Positions 1 through 13,500 of a stretch of 60,000 nucleotides of DNA are shown one piece after another. Numbering within the stretch: position 1 is the stretch's first letter; each line of letters starts with the position of its first letter. Source of the DNA: Hydractinia symbiolongicarpus. Its lineage: Eukaryota; Cnidaria; Hydrozoa; Anthoathecata; Hydractiniidae. The stretch covers positions 20,859,501 through 20,919,500 of the forward strand of contig NC_079878.1 in NCBI RefSeq assembly GCF_029227915.1, given 5' to 3'. The notes below the pieces were generated by a model. It searched no databases. It was not told the origin of the DNA and saw nothing but the letters and a program-made list of their open reading frames with translations. The translations under genes and the position numbers were made by a program.

Positions 1-1400
1 GTAAACATAGCCTAAATATTAACCTCCATATACACTGTGTTTTGTTTTGTATCGAGTTAAGTTATTTCACAATGGTATTTTTGTATATAATGTTAATTTA
101 TTTTTGCTGAATAAAATACGCGGAGATAATCATGTTGTTTGGTTTTGCTAATGACGTAATAACATCATCCTTGTACCTAGAGCTCTTAATAAAAATGAAC
201 GAACTTTTGAGGTATCTCAAAACGGTCTGGGGAAGGTGATGGGCATTGCTGGCTGGAAGACTAAAATACATCATCCGCGCACTTCCAGGTTTCTTGTGAG
301 AACTTGGAAATCTCTAATTTCTTTCCGTGTCGTGCCTGCATTGAAATTCCAATTAACAGAATAATAAAAAGAGCTATAACGAGACAGACTGAGTTTTAAT
401 TTTATTAAAGTATATTCCTAAGTGCTTCCTCGTTCCCAGTGTCTTTTGTCGTCAGCCGTCCATAAACATCCATTTAATATCACTGATTATCACCAATTTT
501 GACACAAAAATAAATACATGCAAAATTGATCTCAAATTATTAGTTTCTAGAAAAGTATTTGAACATAACTAATTCGCAAAAATTAATCTTTTCGAAGCGC
601 AAGTTAAATAAGGGAGCGTTAACTGTGTTGTTATTCTATCTACTTCGGTACAAGATTGGAACTCCCTAAAAACCACAAGTACTACCGTTTTGTTAAAAAA
701 TAAACAAAAAATTGGAAATAAAATTAATATTTATTGCATCAATAGAGTATACAGTTAGTCTTTCCATACAGAGACGGGTCACGTCACGAAAAATCCATAA
801 AACATGGGGACGAGGTTGAAAATAAACTATCTTCTGTAGTGGTTGGAGCTTGGAAACGAACGGCGTCTGTCCTAAAATATAGAATAGGCGGTTTAAACTA
901 TTAAATTAATTAGAAAAGAAAATATCTATTTTTTCGATTGATAGTTAGTAGTTATCCACTTAGAGAGATTTGTACAAATTTCCGCTCTGTTGGCAGCTGC
1001 AAACTCCGTTAATGAAATAATAACAAAAACCTACTTTTCCAATCATATCACAGACAATGTATATATATATATATTCGCATCTTTTTATCAAAAAGAAACA
1101 TGAAAGAAAATATTGGTCTCACATATTAAATTGGAAACACTAATTGAAGCAAGATCTACGGGGGAGAGCATTTTTGTGTACTATCGTCACCATATTACCA
1201 TGTTTCACCAGAGTTAGAGAAATTGCGTTTAAATTTTCGACATCTGGTACAACAATACACATTTAATGACATTAAAATTCCCGGACTCGTCCTGAACTAC
1301 TTGCTTCTGCAGAAATCTGTTTTGTGTACTCTTTTGTTATTTTAACCACCATGTGACCACTAACCCATAAAATTAAAAAACGTGGTTCTAGCAGGGTTCA
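1..1400. other. Intergenic DNA downstream of XRN2
   Basis: I see no gene here. A plus-strand AATAAA at 110-115, after AT-rich text with no open frame, could be the 3' end of a plus-strand transcript starting outside the window. On the minus strand an AATAAA (read at 401-406) is a possible XRN2 polyadenylation signal. A short TA microsatellite lies near 1055-1070, and a fragment ending 'ggggacgaggtt' near 805-816 belongs to the dispersed foldback family described further on. The terminal XRN2 exon may reach into the right end of this block. Confidence 0.45.
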
Positions 1401-1489
1401 TCACCCCCCTTCTTTGGGTTTAAATCGAAACCTCTCCCTTTTCGGGTTTGCTTCGAAATTTCTTCTGATCACACGGTTTCTCTAGTAAA
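1401..1489 (-). other. Candidate terminal exon of XRN2 (alternatives)
   Basis: After the last secure exon (ends 1537, donor GTAAGT) three endings fit the phase. Acceptor CTACAG at 1490-1495 gives a 6-residue tail FTRETV and a stop at 1469-1471, but the intron would be only 47 bp. Acceptor CTAG at 1482-1485 gives a 26-residue basic tail ending in FKPKEGG and a stop at 1401-1403. Without splicing, the frame stays open to a TAA near 1420. An exon nearer 1300 is also possible. None resembles the human C-terminus well enough to decide. Confidence 0.35.
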
Positions 1490-1536
1490 CTGTAGCAAGA
1501 AAGAATTATTCTCAACAATTTCACCAAAATACTTAC

Positions 1537-4500
1537 ACCATCTCTTTGATAGTTCTGGTAACCCGCGTCTTGATTATTTTGGTAACTTGTGTCTCGATTA
1601 CTATAACTTCTTTGGTGTCCTCCACCTCTGTGCTCCCATCCACGTTGAGGTTGCTGATTGTAAAAATTGGGTGGACGTACTTGACCCCATGGCGGGGGAG
1701 CCTAAAATTGAAACAAGGAAGATGGCAGTTTTTTCTCATGCGTTAGCAAATTATTACTTCCAACTGATATTTCTTTTGGAAATATAATGTTTAATTAACA
1801 AACAGATTAATTCTGGTAGGCCCAGTAAAAACAACAAAAACAAACTATGATGAGGAAATACGACTGTTGTTGCGGTTGTCGATAGTATAAATGTTTTTAA
1901 ATTTTTTTTGACAAAATGTTTACGCATAGGACTTGTTAAATAAGTTTAGAAAGAGACTTACCATTCGCGGAGAATTCCACTGTCGAGGAGAGTTATTATA
2001 TGGTGCGTGTCCCGTGTGGTTGTTGTGATAAGAATTGTTGTATGGAGTATTATATGGAGACGGTGGCCGATTCATACCAAGCTCGTGCCTAAAAAATCCA
2101 AATACGGTATCAATTTTTTTTGACGACGAAGATGCAAATTAACAAAAACCTTTGTCCAATCAGTTTCCCGCCCAGTGAACAACAACTTTAGAGATTACGG
2201 AGCGGGGTGGAGCATTAAGGAGACAAAGATAGCTTAGTAGGAATAGGGTTAAAAGAGCTTCCTAAGATAAATCCAAGGGCTCAAATAATAAAGTGTTTAA
2301 AAAATCGGAATATCGGGGTTGAGATAAAGAAATTTTTTACCTTAGCATGCGATGGCCACCCGGTGCAACATGCTGCGGACTATACGAATTCCGGCTCATA
2401 CCAGTCTGTGGTCGCCATTTTTTATCCGCCGGAAAATCTCCCGGTTTTAACGTACGTTCTGGACGTCTAGATAAATGGAATGTAAGGTTGAACTAACCGT
2501 ATATAAATTACATTAACGAAATTAATTTTAGCCGAAATTATTTTTCCCGAAAGTAACAAAAGTTGGCGAAATTCGTGATAATTGATTTTCGTTAGGTACA
2601 TCACAAACACAAGTCAACTATTATTTTAACACGGAGAAAAATTAACAACACAATTATTTATCTGAAAACTTGAAAAGCAGAAAGTTATTTAAAACAACGA
2701 GCACAGCCTGCAGGCATACATTGTAATGTAAATTCGTGTTTAAAAAGCTCTATCATTTTTGTAAAACAATCGTGAAACTATAAACATGGACAAACATAAG
2801 CATGGTATTTAGTGACGCGTGACCTTGTGGTTATGGAGTTCGCTTTGTAATCACAAGGTCCGTGGTTGGGTTCACAGCGCGAGCATGCTTAGAAAGTGCT
2901 TTTAATACAGCTATGGGTGAACCCATTCCATGTAAGGGAAAATGGGTAGGCAATCCGGTGTATAATGTATACAGGACCAACATATAGCCACTTAAGTGTT
3001 TTCAACACTGATGTGGCTATATTCTGTAAATGTTAGGAATAATAATAATAAAAGTGAAAAAAAGTCAACTCATGCCACTGTATCAAAGACGACAAAACAA
3101 ATTCATAAAAACGGCATCACTTACGTGGCATTTTCAAGAATTTTTGCTGGAAACACAAACCCTTCTTCATACGTAGGATCCTCATATCGAACGCTTAAAA
3201 CAAACAAACAAAAATATCGTATTTGCTGTTATTCCTTAAAGTATCAACATAAAACAAGTAATCACTCAGCGTGTGAAGGAACCCATGTCTACATGATATA
3301 CAAGAGGAAAGTAACTTTGGCAAGCAAGTTTGCAAAGTGATTCTTTTATTGTATAATCTGAAATTTATCTTTATAACCGAAGTAAGATTAATAGAAAACC
3401 AATAAAAATCAACGGAAACCATCTTGAATACAAGAGTACTACTTAAAACTTACCTGAAAGCTTTTGTCGATGTTAAATCAGGCTGTCCAGGTACAGGAGA
3501 GATGTGTACGCTAATAAAAAAGAAAAAAAAATCCGAAAATTATCAGCACAATACACGTAATCCTTTTAGTGTTACTTTGATGTCAGAAAACTTTTGCGGA
3601 AGAAAATTTAGCTTTTTTGTAAACTTTAAATTTCACTAAAATCTTAATTTTGCAGGCTTCCATATTTAAAAATAATTTTTGTGTTTAGTATATGTTTATA
3701 GACCAGGCAAATTTGATGTTAGATGGGTTAACCAGGATTCCTATGGACACACCCGGGGGGGGGGGGGGGGGGGTATTCTCACGGTGTATAAATAACCCCC
3801 CTGGTATTTCAATAGCTCCCCTTTCCCTAGTTAGCCGATTTACTATTGATTTTTCTAAAGTACTTTGACATAGGTCAATGAAAATACATATAGACAGTTT
3901 CCGGTTAAATGTCGCACAAATCTTAAAAATGGCCTAGTCTATTACTATCTTATTTCGATCTTGTTGAACCTTTTAACATTAAAAAAAAAAGAATTTTACA
4001 TAAATGCAAATATTGATAATCGCGAGTTCAACCGCCTAATTTAATGCCGCAAAATTGAGTTTCAGGGTTTTTTTAACAGCGAAATTTTCTTTCTTTTCTT
4101 TCAAGTTAGGATTTTATCAAAACATATGAATACACATACCTTCCTGGCGGTACAAGTTTATCATCCGCAAACACTTTTCCTCTCACACCATTTGAGAAAT
4201 CAGTAACAATATCTTGCTTCTAAACGGATGTATTCAGAAAAAAATGTATTGATACAACTAAGGAACAAACAACGGGAAGATTTCTTGGTCTATTTAAAAG
4301 GCCTGTCGAGGTAGGGTTACTTATGCAACAACCACTTAAATAAACAACAATATAGATTGAGTAATAAAGTTTTACTGTTGTAACACACCAATATAAAAGT
4401 AAACCCACATTGGTTGTGATTACTCTAAAAGATTGTATTTGCTCGAATAAGCGCCATGGTGAGCTCATTTAAATTGAGTAAATACGGCATTTACGAGTTA

Positions 4501-7500
4501 ATACAAAAAGCTCGTAACATACTATGCAGGCACAACACGAGATTACAAATGTGCCACGTGTACCTCGTCCAGCATCCCGTTTTCATGTAAACCATACACG
4601 AAATCATACAGCGATGTTCCCATCCGCATGAACATCATATTGTGGTCGCGTTTATTTCTTCGTTCTGAAAAGGAAGATTGTGGTGAAAAAGCAACAACAA
4701 CAAAACTGCTTCTTTGCATCCTGTAAAAAACAAACTACGGGATTGCTCCCCCTAGTAGGAATGGGAAGATATAAGAACAATTTTATAAGAACATTACGGC
4801 TAAAAATTGCTGAAAAATAAAAACAACAGCTAGACTAATATTTTACTGATTTTCTCTTTTTCCTGGAAGATTTAAAAAACATGGAGAATTATCTTTCAAT
4901 GCAGAATTTTTTGAATCAATTGTTGTTATCTCCCCCCCCCCCCCCAAAAAAAAAAAAAAAGAATAAAATAAGAAAATCTCAGACTGAACGATTGAAAAAT
5001 AAGAACACACCAAGTTGAAGCTAAACTTTCTCAATTTCACAGTTTGATTAAAAAACTACAAAACATGCGGACTTATATTTTAATTATCATTTTTCTTGTG
5101 TGTTATACGCTTACTTTCATCTTCTGTTAAGTCGCCATAAACTTTCTTCAATGTCCTGTGAAGTCTCTTCTCATCCACAAATGGTAATAGTGCCACTCCT
5201 TAAAAAAACAGAGAATGTCGTATGCTGTATCTAATTCAACAATGACTCACGATGTAGTGTTCAACGCTACCTTGCCAAGCAAATCTTTTTCCATTTAAGT
5301 CTATCTTGAAATCCGTAGGGTAAAAATCAATGATCTCAGAATCCTAAAGAAATACAGATGATATCTAAATTTGAAGATAGACAATAACAACTAATAATAA
5401 AATACTGGCTATCGCGAACGAGTAAAAAAAAACACGATAATTTCATAGAATTTAGCGAGGTAAAATTTCGCAAATCGGATATCGAAGAATGTTTAAAATG
5501 GGCTACTAAAGGTTGAAAAAAAGATCACTTTTCGCGAATTACAAAGAGGATAAACTTTACAAGAAAAAATTGCGAACAAAGAACATATTATAAAATGCAT
5601 ATATTTGGCGACGTTTCTCTCGTGAAAATTTCTCGGTATTTAAATCAAAAGCAAGTAGCCATGCTTTCCAAAGAGTCGCCCAAGCACAATTATTTTAGCC
5701 TGTAGTTTAAACTTCAGGCCATGTATTTTTTCTTTTACAATAACAAAATTGACATACTGGACTTTGCATCAGTTCTCTCCATGTTGGCGGCAAAAATTTC
5801 CCACTGGCAGCAGGAAAAACGCTCATAAGTTGCTCCAATGGCTTGAACTGCAATAAGAAGGAAATAAAATTAATATATTCCACTGGCAGGGTGAGAGAGA
5901 ATTATCAAAAGGTGGGTAGGTAAATCCTTTTAAATTCATGAACGAAAAAACAACTCGTACCGGTCCAGTGCCTCTTTCAAAGGTTGTGTCTACTTTGTCG
6001 ATATCTAAGAAATCGGACGCAAAAGGAGCGTAATGAAACGGATAAAACCAATTCCAAGATGGACAGCCCTGAGAAACAAAAAAAAAATGAGAGAGGTGAA
6101 CACACATTGTAAAAGAATGCACATGTGTAATCTTATTTCAACAACAAAGTGAAAGAGCACTTACTTGGAAGTAATACTGTAGAACCCAGCATAAACCAAG
6201 AACATATTCATCGGCCTAAATAACAACCAGTAGAGCCTGACATGCTCAAAAAAACATTCAGTCAAGCAAACACTCTGACAACACTGAACGTTTCTGACTC
6301 ACTTAAAGGGCTACGAAACGATTCAATAAGCTCAATCATCGCAATTTCCGAAGAATTGCGTGTAATAAACGGACCACGGTCAATGTGAGAGGTATTATAA
6401 ACACTTTAGAACCACACGTCATTTTCAGTTATATAATTAAGATAAATTAAATTAAGATGTTTTGTCCTCAGTGATCACAAACTTTTTCCCCACTATTAGC
6501 TTGACTTCGTGTAAGTCACTAAAGTCGAAAACCAACAGCCGTTTCGTAGGCCGTTTACAGAAAACTATCGATTGATTTGCGACATTCATGAAGCAAACAA
6601 CTTACCACGTGTTTACGAAAACGCAAAAAGTACTTGGGATCCAAATCTTTGGAGACGCCAAATTTGTGGAGATAATAACGCTCCTTCCAACCTTCCTCCC
6701 ACAACCTATTATACAACGGGTTTCAATTCAAAATATTCTTACGTGAAGCAGCAGTGCTATATGAATACAACAAAGACCTATTTCGTGATTTTGCAAAGAT
6801 TATTGAAAAATAAATCACGAGGGAAATAATACATGGTTAATTACTAACGATTTTGCGAAAAATTTCTCGTAAAGTTTTCACGGAGTTTATTTCAGCAAAT
6901 GGCGACCACAGTTTTTGCGTAGACTTAATTTCTCAAATAGAACGAAAAGTCGCGAAAATTAAAAAATTACTGTCGCGAATAATTAATCTCGTTAAGGTAT
7001 GTGTTACATTAAATTTATAACGAGCCATCAGCCTGCTTAATCAGCAGGCAACGCCTTTGTTGTGTGGTAAAACTTATTCCCTCTAAAGCCTGGAACACAC
7101 TATTAATTTAGTTTCACACACATTGACAATTTAAAATAAGAAATAAAGATTAGTCACATTAACATTAGCAGAAATTGTATTTTTGTTGTCCAATGTCCTG
7201 TTTTCAATATTTGTTATCTATTCTTTTCATAATACATACCTTATGTGGTCTTCAGGTTCATCCTCTTTCTTTTTCTCTTCTTTCTTTTCATCTTCATGAG
7301 GTCTTTTCAATCCTTTCCTTACCTCACTATCGCCTTGTGGAGTTGACTTTTCCTGAAATACAAACAAAATTCGAGATAAATAAGAACTAACAGTGATCTT
7401 TTAAGAAATACAGAGTTGTTCCGCTACAGATCCATCCACTACGACATTTTCGAATAAAAATTCCGTGTATTGACAAATATAAAAGTCCGGATAAAACAAT

Positions 7501-10500
7501 ATTTGTGTGTAGAGGACACTGTTCCCGTTACTCTTTAGAATAATCCTATAGACCATGCCACGTCCATAGGTTGCAAAAAGAAACGAGAAAAACTTGTATT
7601 GCCGAATCTAAATTCTTCCACTGCTCTTTGTTAAGTAAAAAAAATTAAAAAATAAGTTCAAATGTGCAAATCTTAAAAAAATACGATTTACTAGAACATT
7701 AACTTACAGCGGTGGCACCTGAATCTGGCGTGCGTAGCATCATTCGTAAATCAGAAGCAGCGCTCTAAGTGGTGAACAGTGGTTAAGAATTGGATATTTA
7801 ATAACATCAATAAAATACAGTCTTCGTTAATAACACTCTAATCATTCAAATCGTAGGAAGGATATAAAAAACATGACTGTGTATCATTAAAAACCATCTC
7901 AGGAAAAAACATAGAATTAGTAAAAATCAACGAGGCTCAGATAAAAATGTAGGATACTTTTTTTATAATAATAACCGTATTTTAATTCGTACTTCGAATA
8001 GAGTTATTTAATAACTGCATGCTAATACAGGCGGACAAAAATACCGATGCGGGAAATATACAACACGGGCGAAAATCTGAGGGACGGCGGACCTGATGAT
8101 CCTTCCACGGGCTGATAACTAGTTACTTAAAAAATGTTAACAAAACGCGACAGTATAGAATATTATTTACTTTCTTTTGAACCTTCAAAAAGTCCATAAC
8201 AACTCTACAACCATACCTGATTTCTTACGTTCGGCGAAGGTGTTGATTGGTTTTGATAAAAGGATTTATACGATGGTGATTCCATTGGGGTTTGGTTCCG
8301 TCCAAGCGGTGTTCCATAATTTCGAGGAGACCAGCCAGGAGAGTCACTCCCTTCCTATAAATAAATTTTTGCTCAGATTAAAGAATTCAATCAATTGGGA
8401 ATGTATAAAGTCACACAGCCTGGAATAGTTGTCAAGTTAACACATGCACAGACCATTCTCTGTCTTTTGTTTCGTTCTTCGTTCTGTTGCCTTCTCCTTT
8501 TCATCCCTTCCTTATGTTAAAAAAATGAGAAAAATTAGTTGACACAACACTAAACATAATAAACATAAAAATAAATATTTTATTCATTTTCTACCTCAAA
8601 TTGTTGTCGTTTTCGAAATATTTCGTCCTCAACTTCACCAAGCTCTGAAATGTAAAATATAATGTATTTCATTATTTTGAAAAAATTTCAGACCATTCCA
8701 AGACGTTTTTCAATAAAAAAGAGTATCAATCCATTCAAACATTTGAGGGTGAATTTAGGGTAGTGATCATTTTTTTTTTGACGATGGAGTTAAAAATCCT
8801 TTTTAGAAAGTGTGTTGATAAGTTTCAAAAATTCTGAGGTCTCCTTCGTTGGAGGTTTCCATTAATAATTCTACCTTGAAGGATTCGTTGTACTCTTTCC
8901 ATATTCACAAATCCACTATCACCAAGATATCCCTAAAGTAAAGTTGCATTAGCAATAACAAACACAATATTGAAAAACGTGATGCTGATATCACAGGTAC
9001 TTTTTATGATTAATCCTGAAGTATTGAAAAAGTAAATTGACCACTTTTCATGTACAAAATAGGGGTCATGTCATCTAAATTTTCAAAAAAAAAACAACAA
9101 CCTCCACCAAAGTTACTGCTATAAAATCTAGACTAAACCAAAAAAGTTATGTTTCTTAAAAACAACTCTATTAAATTGATTTTGTGCTAAACTTCTCCAT
9201 CTTGTCTACTTTCTAAGGACGATGACTAAATATACAAACAAACAAACATTCTTTTTTTATGCTGTTTTTATATTTTTTATTATAACGAACTTACCCCCAT
9301 TTGTGGCAAACAATTTTTGTATATTCTCACCAACCGGTCTATAGCACCTTCTCTAAAAGAGAAATAGAACATCTTGTCTGTAAAATATGATGTTATTAGT
9401 TTACTGCTTGTAGCAAACACTGACACCAAAAAGTCCACAAAAGACATGTTGATTTTCGACTTTCTTGGCTCATATCACATACAGGTAGTTGTGAATAATA
9501 CAGCACACACGTAAGGACAGAACTTGGAACGATTCCCTTTTCATTTCCATATATGGCAGATTTACTTCGCTTAACAATAGATTGCCTCGGTAGAAACTTT
9601 TTTTCATACTAAATCACAACAAAAACAGATCTTTAACATTCTTACACAAATTATTTACTAACCTAATCTCAAGTGACGGAAGGTGAGGTAAGAAATCATT
9701 ACCAACAAAAAAGCACATAAAAATCCAATCATCCAGTGCACGCTAAAATTATTAACTTGATCAAAATAAAATTAAAAGGTAGGAAAGATGCATTACATAT
9801 TAGAATCAGAAAACCTAACAATGAATGAGCAACAAAGTAAAAATGCCACAACTTTAGTCAATAATGCAAAATTTTAAAACAATCTCGACAATGTTAAACC
9901 ATGCTTTTAGCTGACTTGCTAATAAACTGTTCGGGAATAAAAGAGAAAGTGTAAAGGAGGTGTAACAAAAATAATTATGAAAATACGAAAAAAGAAAAAA
10001 CTACATATCGAACTCACTTCAAAGTTGTAAAAAGGTAACCCTTCCATTTTCAGTTCCCTCTCCAGGTACTGCATAAGAAAATAAGAGAATGTCGGGTTAA
10101 TACAACATTAATTAGACACAAGCAAACATGAAAAAACAAACACAAACAAACAAACAAACAAACAAACAAACAAACAAACCAACACGAACAAACTAACACG
10201 AACAAAGCAGTACAAAAAAACCAACACGAAAAAACCTATGCCAAAAAAAATAGTACATGTAACGTTGTCTGTAAAAACACACACAAGAATGGCCTAAATA
10301 TTATCAAGAATCTACTCACCTCCCTCAAAACATTAAGTCGGATAAATATAAATTCAACATCTTGGCCAACAAATGGTTGAATATCATCATTCTGAAACAT
10401 ATATGCAAATCAGCTTGAATTGCAAGTACATCATAAGACGATGTAACTATCTAATTTTGTATCTACCTCACTGACTTTTTCTTTAGGCAAACCTTCACAC

Positions 10501-13500
10501 TCTGTTTTATCATGACCTACAAATGACAGAAAACACAATAAAAATACAAAGCATTAAACAGGTTTTTTTCCCTATAGTTTTCAAAAGTTTTGGCCTTGAA
10601 AAAATAACTATTTTATTACGAGTCTGGTATAAAACGTACACGTATAATCCTTTCGTAGAAACTATGCATACAGTCACAATGCATGAGAAAAATACTACCC
10701 GCATAAACTTTTTTCTGAAAATACTAAAGCAACACTTTCCATTTTTTCATTCCTGCCTAACAACAGAGTTATTTCAGAAAACACTTTCTTCTTTCTTCTA
10801 CTTAAACGTTGGGTGTTAAAGTTATGCAGAAAATGTTGCTTAAAAAGTGTGTTTTGAATTTCAAAAAACGTTTCTTGATCAAGACAATCACAATTCTTAA
10901 AGGGAACTCCAGGTATAAAAAGCTCTTTTCGTTCTTAAGATATTCACCATTTCAGATTTAATTATGCTGCATGAATCATGATGTTATATTTCAGTAATAA
11001 AAAATTTGGACATTTTCTTTCATTAGTAAATTTAGAACTGTTAAGGGGTGTGAATTTAAACTTTATCAATGCATAGATATTATAAAGGTTAATTGACTAA
11101 CATAAATTTTTTTGCCAAAATGACACTTGCTTGCTCGTCCCAGGCCTCTTATTTTTTGCTGACGACTCAATAACTCAGGATCTGCAACTTGGTTTGTGAT
11201 CAAATTTTGTGGGTAAGCTTGTATAGGCCCTATATGTGTAATAATTTATAATATTTTTTGTCTGAATTCTAATTAAGGGGACATACATTCAAATTTTTCT
11301 CATTATATGAAAAAAATAAGATCTAGAGATCACTAGTTTGCTTGTACCAGGCATCTTGAATTATCGCACTCTGAAAGTTTGTCAATTTGCCGTATTACTT
11401 TTTAATTATAATGAGAACCTATTAAAAGTGACCAATTAAAGTAAAATTTATTTTTCAATTTAATTGAGCTAGTTCGTCCTGTACTTGCATGAAAAATGTT
11501 TTTGTACATACCCACTTGTGCACATATTTCACAAGGTCTCTTCTGGTTAGGTTTAAACTCTTCTCGAAGTATGGTGAAGTTAACCTCGTGTGTTGCCAAT
11601 CCTAAAGTCGAACAAATAAAACTTTTTTCTTTTAACTTTAACATTAATGCACATTCTACATCTCTATAATGACAATAGCTGTATTCTGTAAGAATGTTGT
11701 GCCACAGCTTCGTTCTGGCCCCTTTGCAGCTAGTAAGTAATTTGCTGTCAGGCAAGCCTGTGTACTTTTCCATGGGTTAATGACTAGTGTATATAAAATA
11801 GAACAGAATATCGACTCATTCAAAAGTTCAACAAACTTTATCCGAAAAAAATAATTTCAACTTACCCAACATAATCAAATCAGCTAAAAAAAAACAAAAA
11901 AAAATTAGTAACCACAAATGTGTGGCAGTTGTATGTGGTACATACCACCAGTTGTGTGTGGTACATACCACCACACACTTTTTCTACTTTACTTACATTC
12001 CCAAGTTGCTCTTCTTTGTTGCATATTTATCCAAGCACACAATTTGTATTACAACAACAACAAGAGAACCATGTACAACACAATCAAAAATGAAACTACT
12101 CTGATTTAACAAGCAGTTAGGTTACTATTTTTAATATGCTACACTATTGAAATTGTAAACCAACATGGAATCTTTTCGATTCAGATGTAGAAATACAGAG
12201 AATGATAAATTGTGCATCAAAAATAAAGAACGTCTTACCATCAGCACCATTTAAACAGTGCTTTGTGTTTGGATCGTGATCTGGCTGTGCACGCTGATGA
12301 CGTATAAAGTCCATTATTTTATGCTCTCCCTCGCCAGGAGTGTTAGCATCTGATAATATCACCTGGAAATTTAAACATAGCAAACAGTACAGCAAAAGAG
12401 GTGAAAGTATGATTGCAGGTAACAAAGAATGCATTGGTAATACCTTGATGTTTTTCCACCCAGGATCGTTTGTTAGTCGATCACCAATGTAGTAACGCAA
12501 GCAACCCGATAATCTATCCATGAAATCAGTACCCTGAGAAAAAGCAAAGGGGATATGGGTACATGACAATATGGCAAAACAATAATTTATTTCATTGGAA
12601 AGTTATTTTACATGAATGCTGTAAAAAATTTTGAATAAAACACAATACAATTTACATTATTAAAAAGCCTTTTCTTTGGAGTAAATGTTAATATTTTACT
12701 TTGCCTCAGATTTTTTTTTTAATTTAACTAATAATTTAGTGATGCGTGAAAATTTAAATTCTTGGAAGACACTATGCTGTTTTTGACAATATAAATGAAG
12801 TATTACTGTTACTAGTGTAACAATGAAGAAATTTTTTTTTCTTAAAGTGCTGTATAAAAAGAACATTTATTCATATCAGGACCTAATCACCATGCTGATT
12901 TGAAATTGTTGCAAGAGTTATGGTAAAAGTTTTATTTTAACAAATCAACAAAACATACTGGTGTTATGCAGTTACTGTCGAAGTGTTCAGTTTTTTCTTT
13001 TTCTGGAGGCAATAGTGCACCTAAAAAACAGAAAGTGAAAATGAAATAAAGGAAAATTATAACATTAGATAAAAGATTCATTCATCACATATCATTTAAA
13101 ACCTAGGAAAGGTTGGTACCACATAAGCAAGCAATGAATAAAAAAAAAATTTTACTCAGTCTCAAAGACATTTAAACTATTTAATTGAATAGTCTGGGAG
13201 GCTAACTAACTCTTACAAAACTTTTAATTCTTTGAAACCTAATATCTACTTACCGGTTTGTAGAAAGAACAAAATTTATAGCTAAATTTAATGTTCAAAT
13301 TTCTGAAACAAAATAAATTTTTGATAAACGAGTTTTTAATGCCATTAACTGCTTGCCTCCTTAATCAAGTGGTTTTTTCTATTGCAGGCTATTTTATAAG
13401 CCTGGCTGCCTTAGTAACATGTCAACATTTGCATACGGAATTGCTAAGTGCTGATGCAAATTAGAAAGAAATAATGCAATAGCAAACTATGATTATGAAT

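Noticed and set aside
2813-2890. Functional tRNA gene
   Set aside because: Acceptor stem and anticodon loop do not form properly, and an AAT-type tail follows 150 bp downstream; a SINE head fits better.
2996-3340. 114-codon plus-strand frame
   Set aside because: It starts in the SINE tail and overlaps an XRN2 exon on the other strand.
3454-3510. Direct splice of this XRN2 exon to 2341-2466
   Set aside because: Phase allows it, but it omits a segment present in human XRN2; a 69-bp exon with good splice sites at 3125-3193 supplies that segment.
10523-10819. 98-codon plus-strand frame
   Set aside because: It lies in an XRN2 intron with no family features; chance frame in AT-rich DNA.
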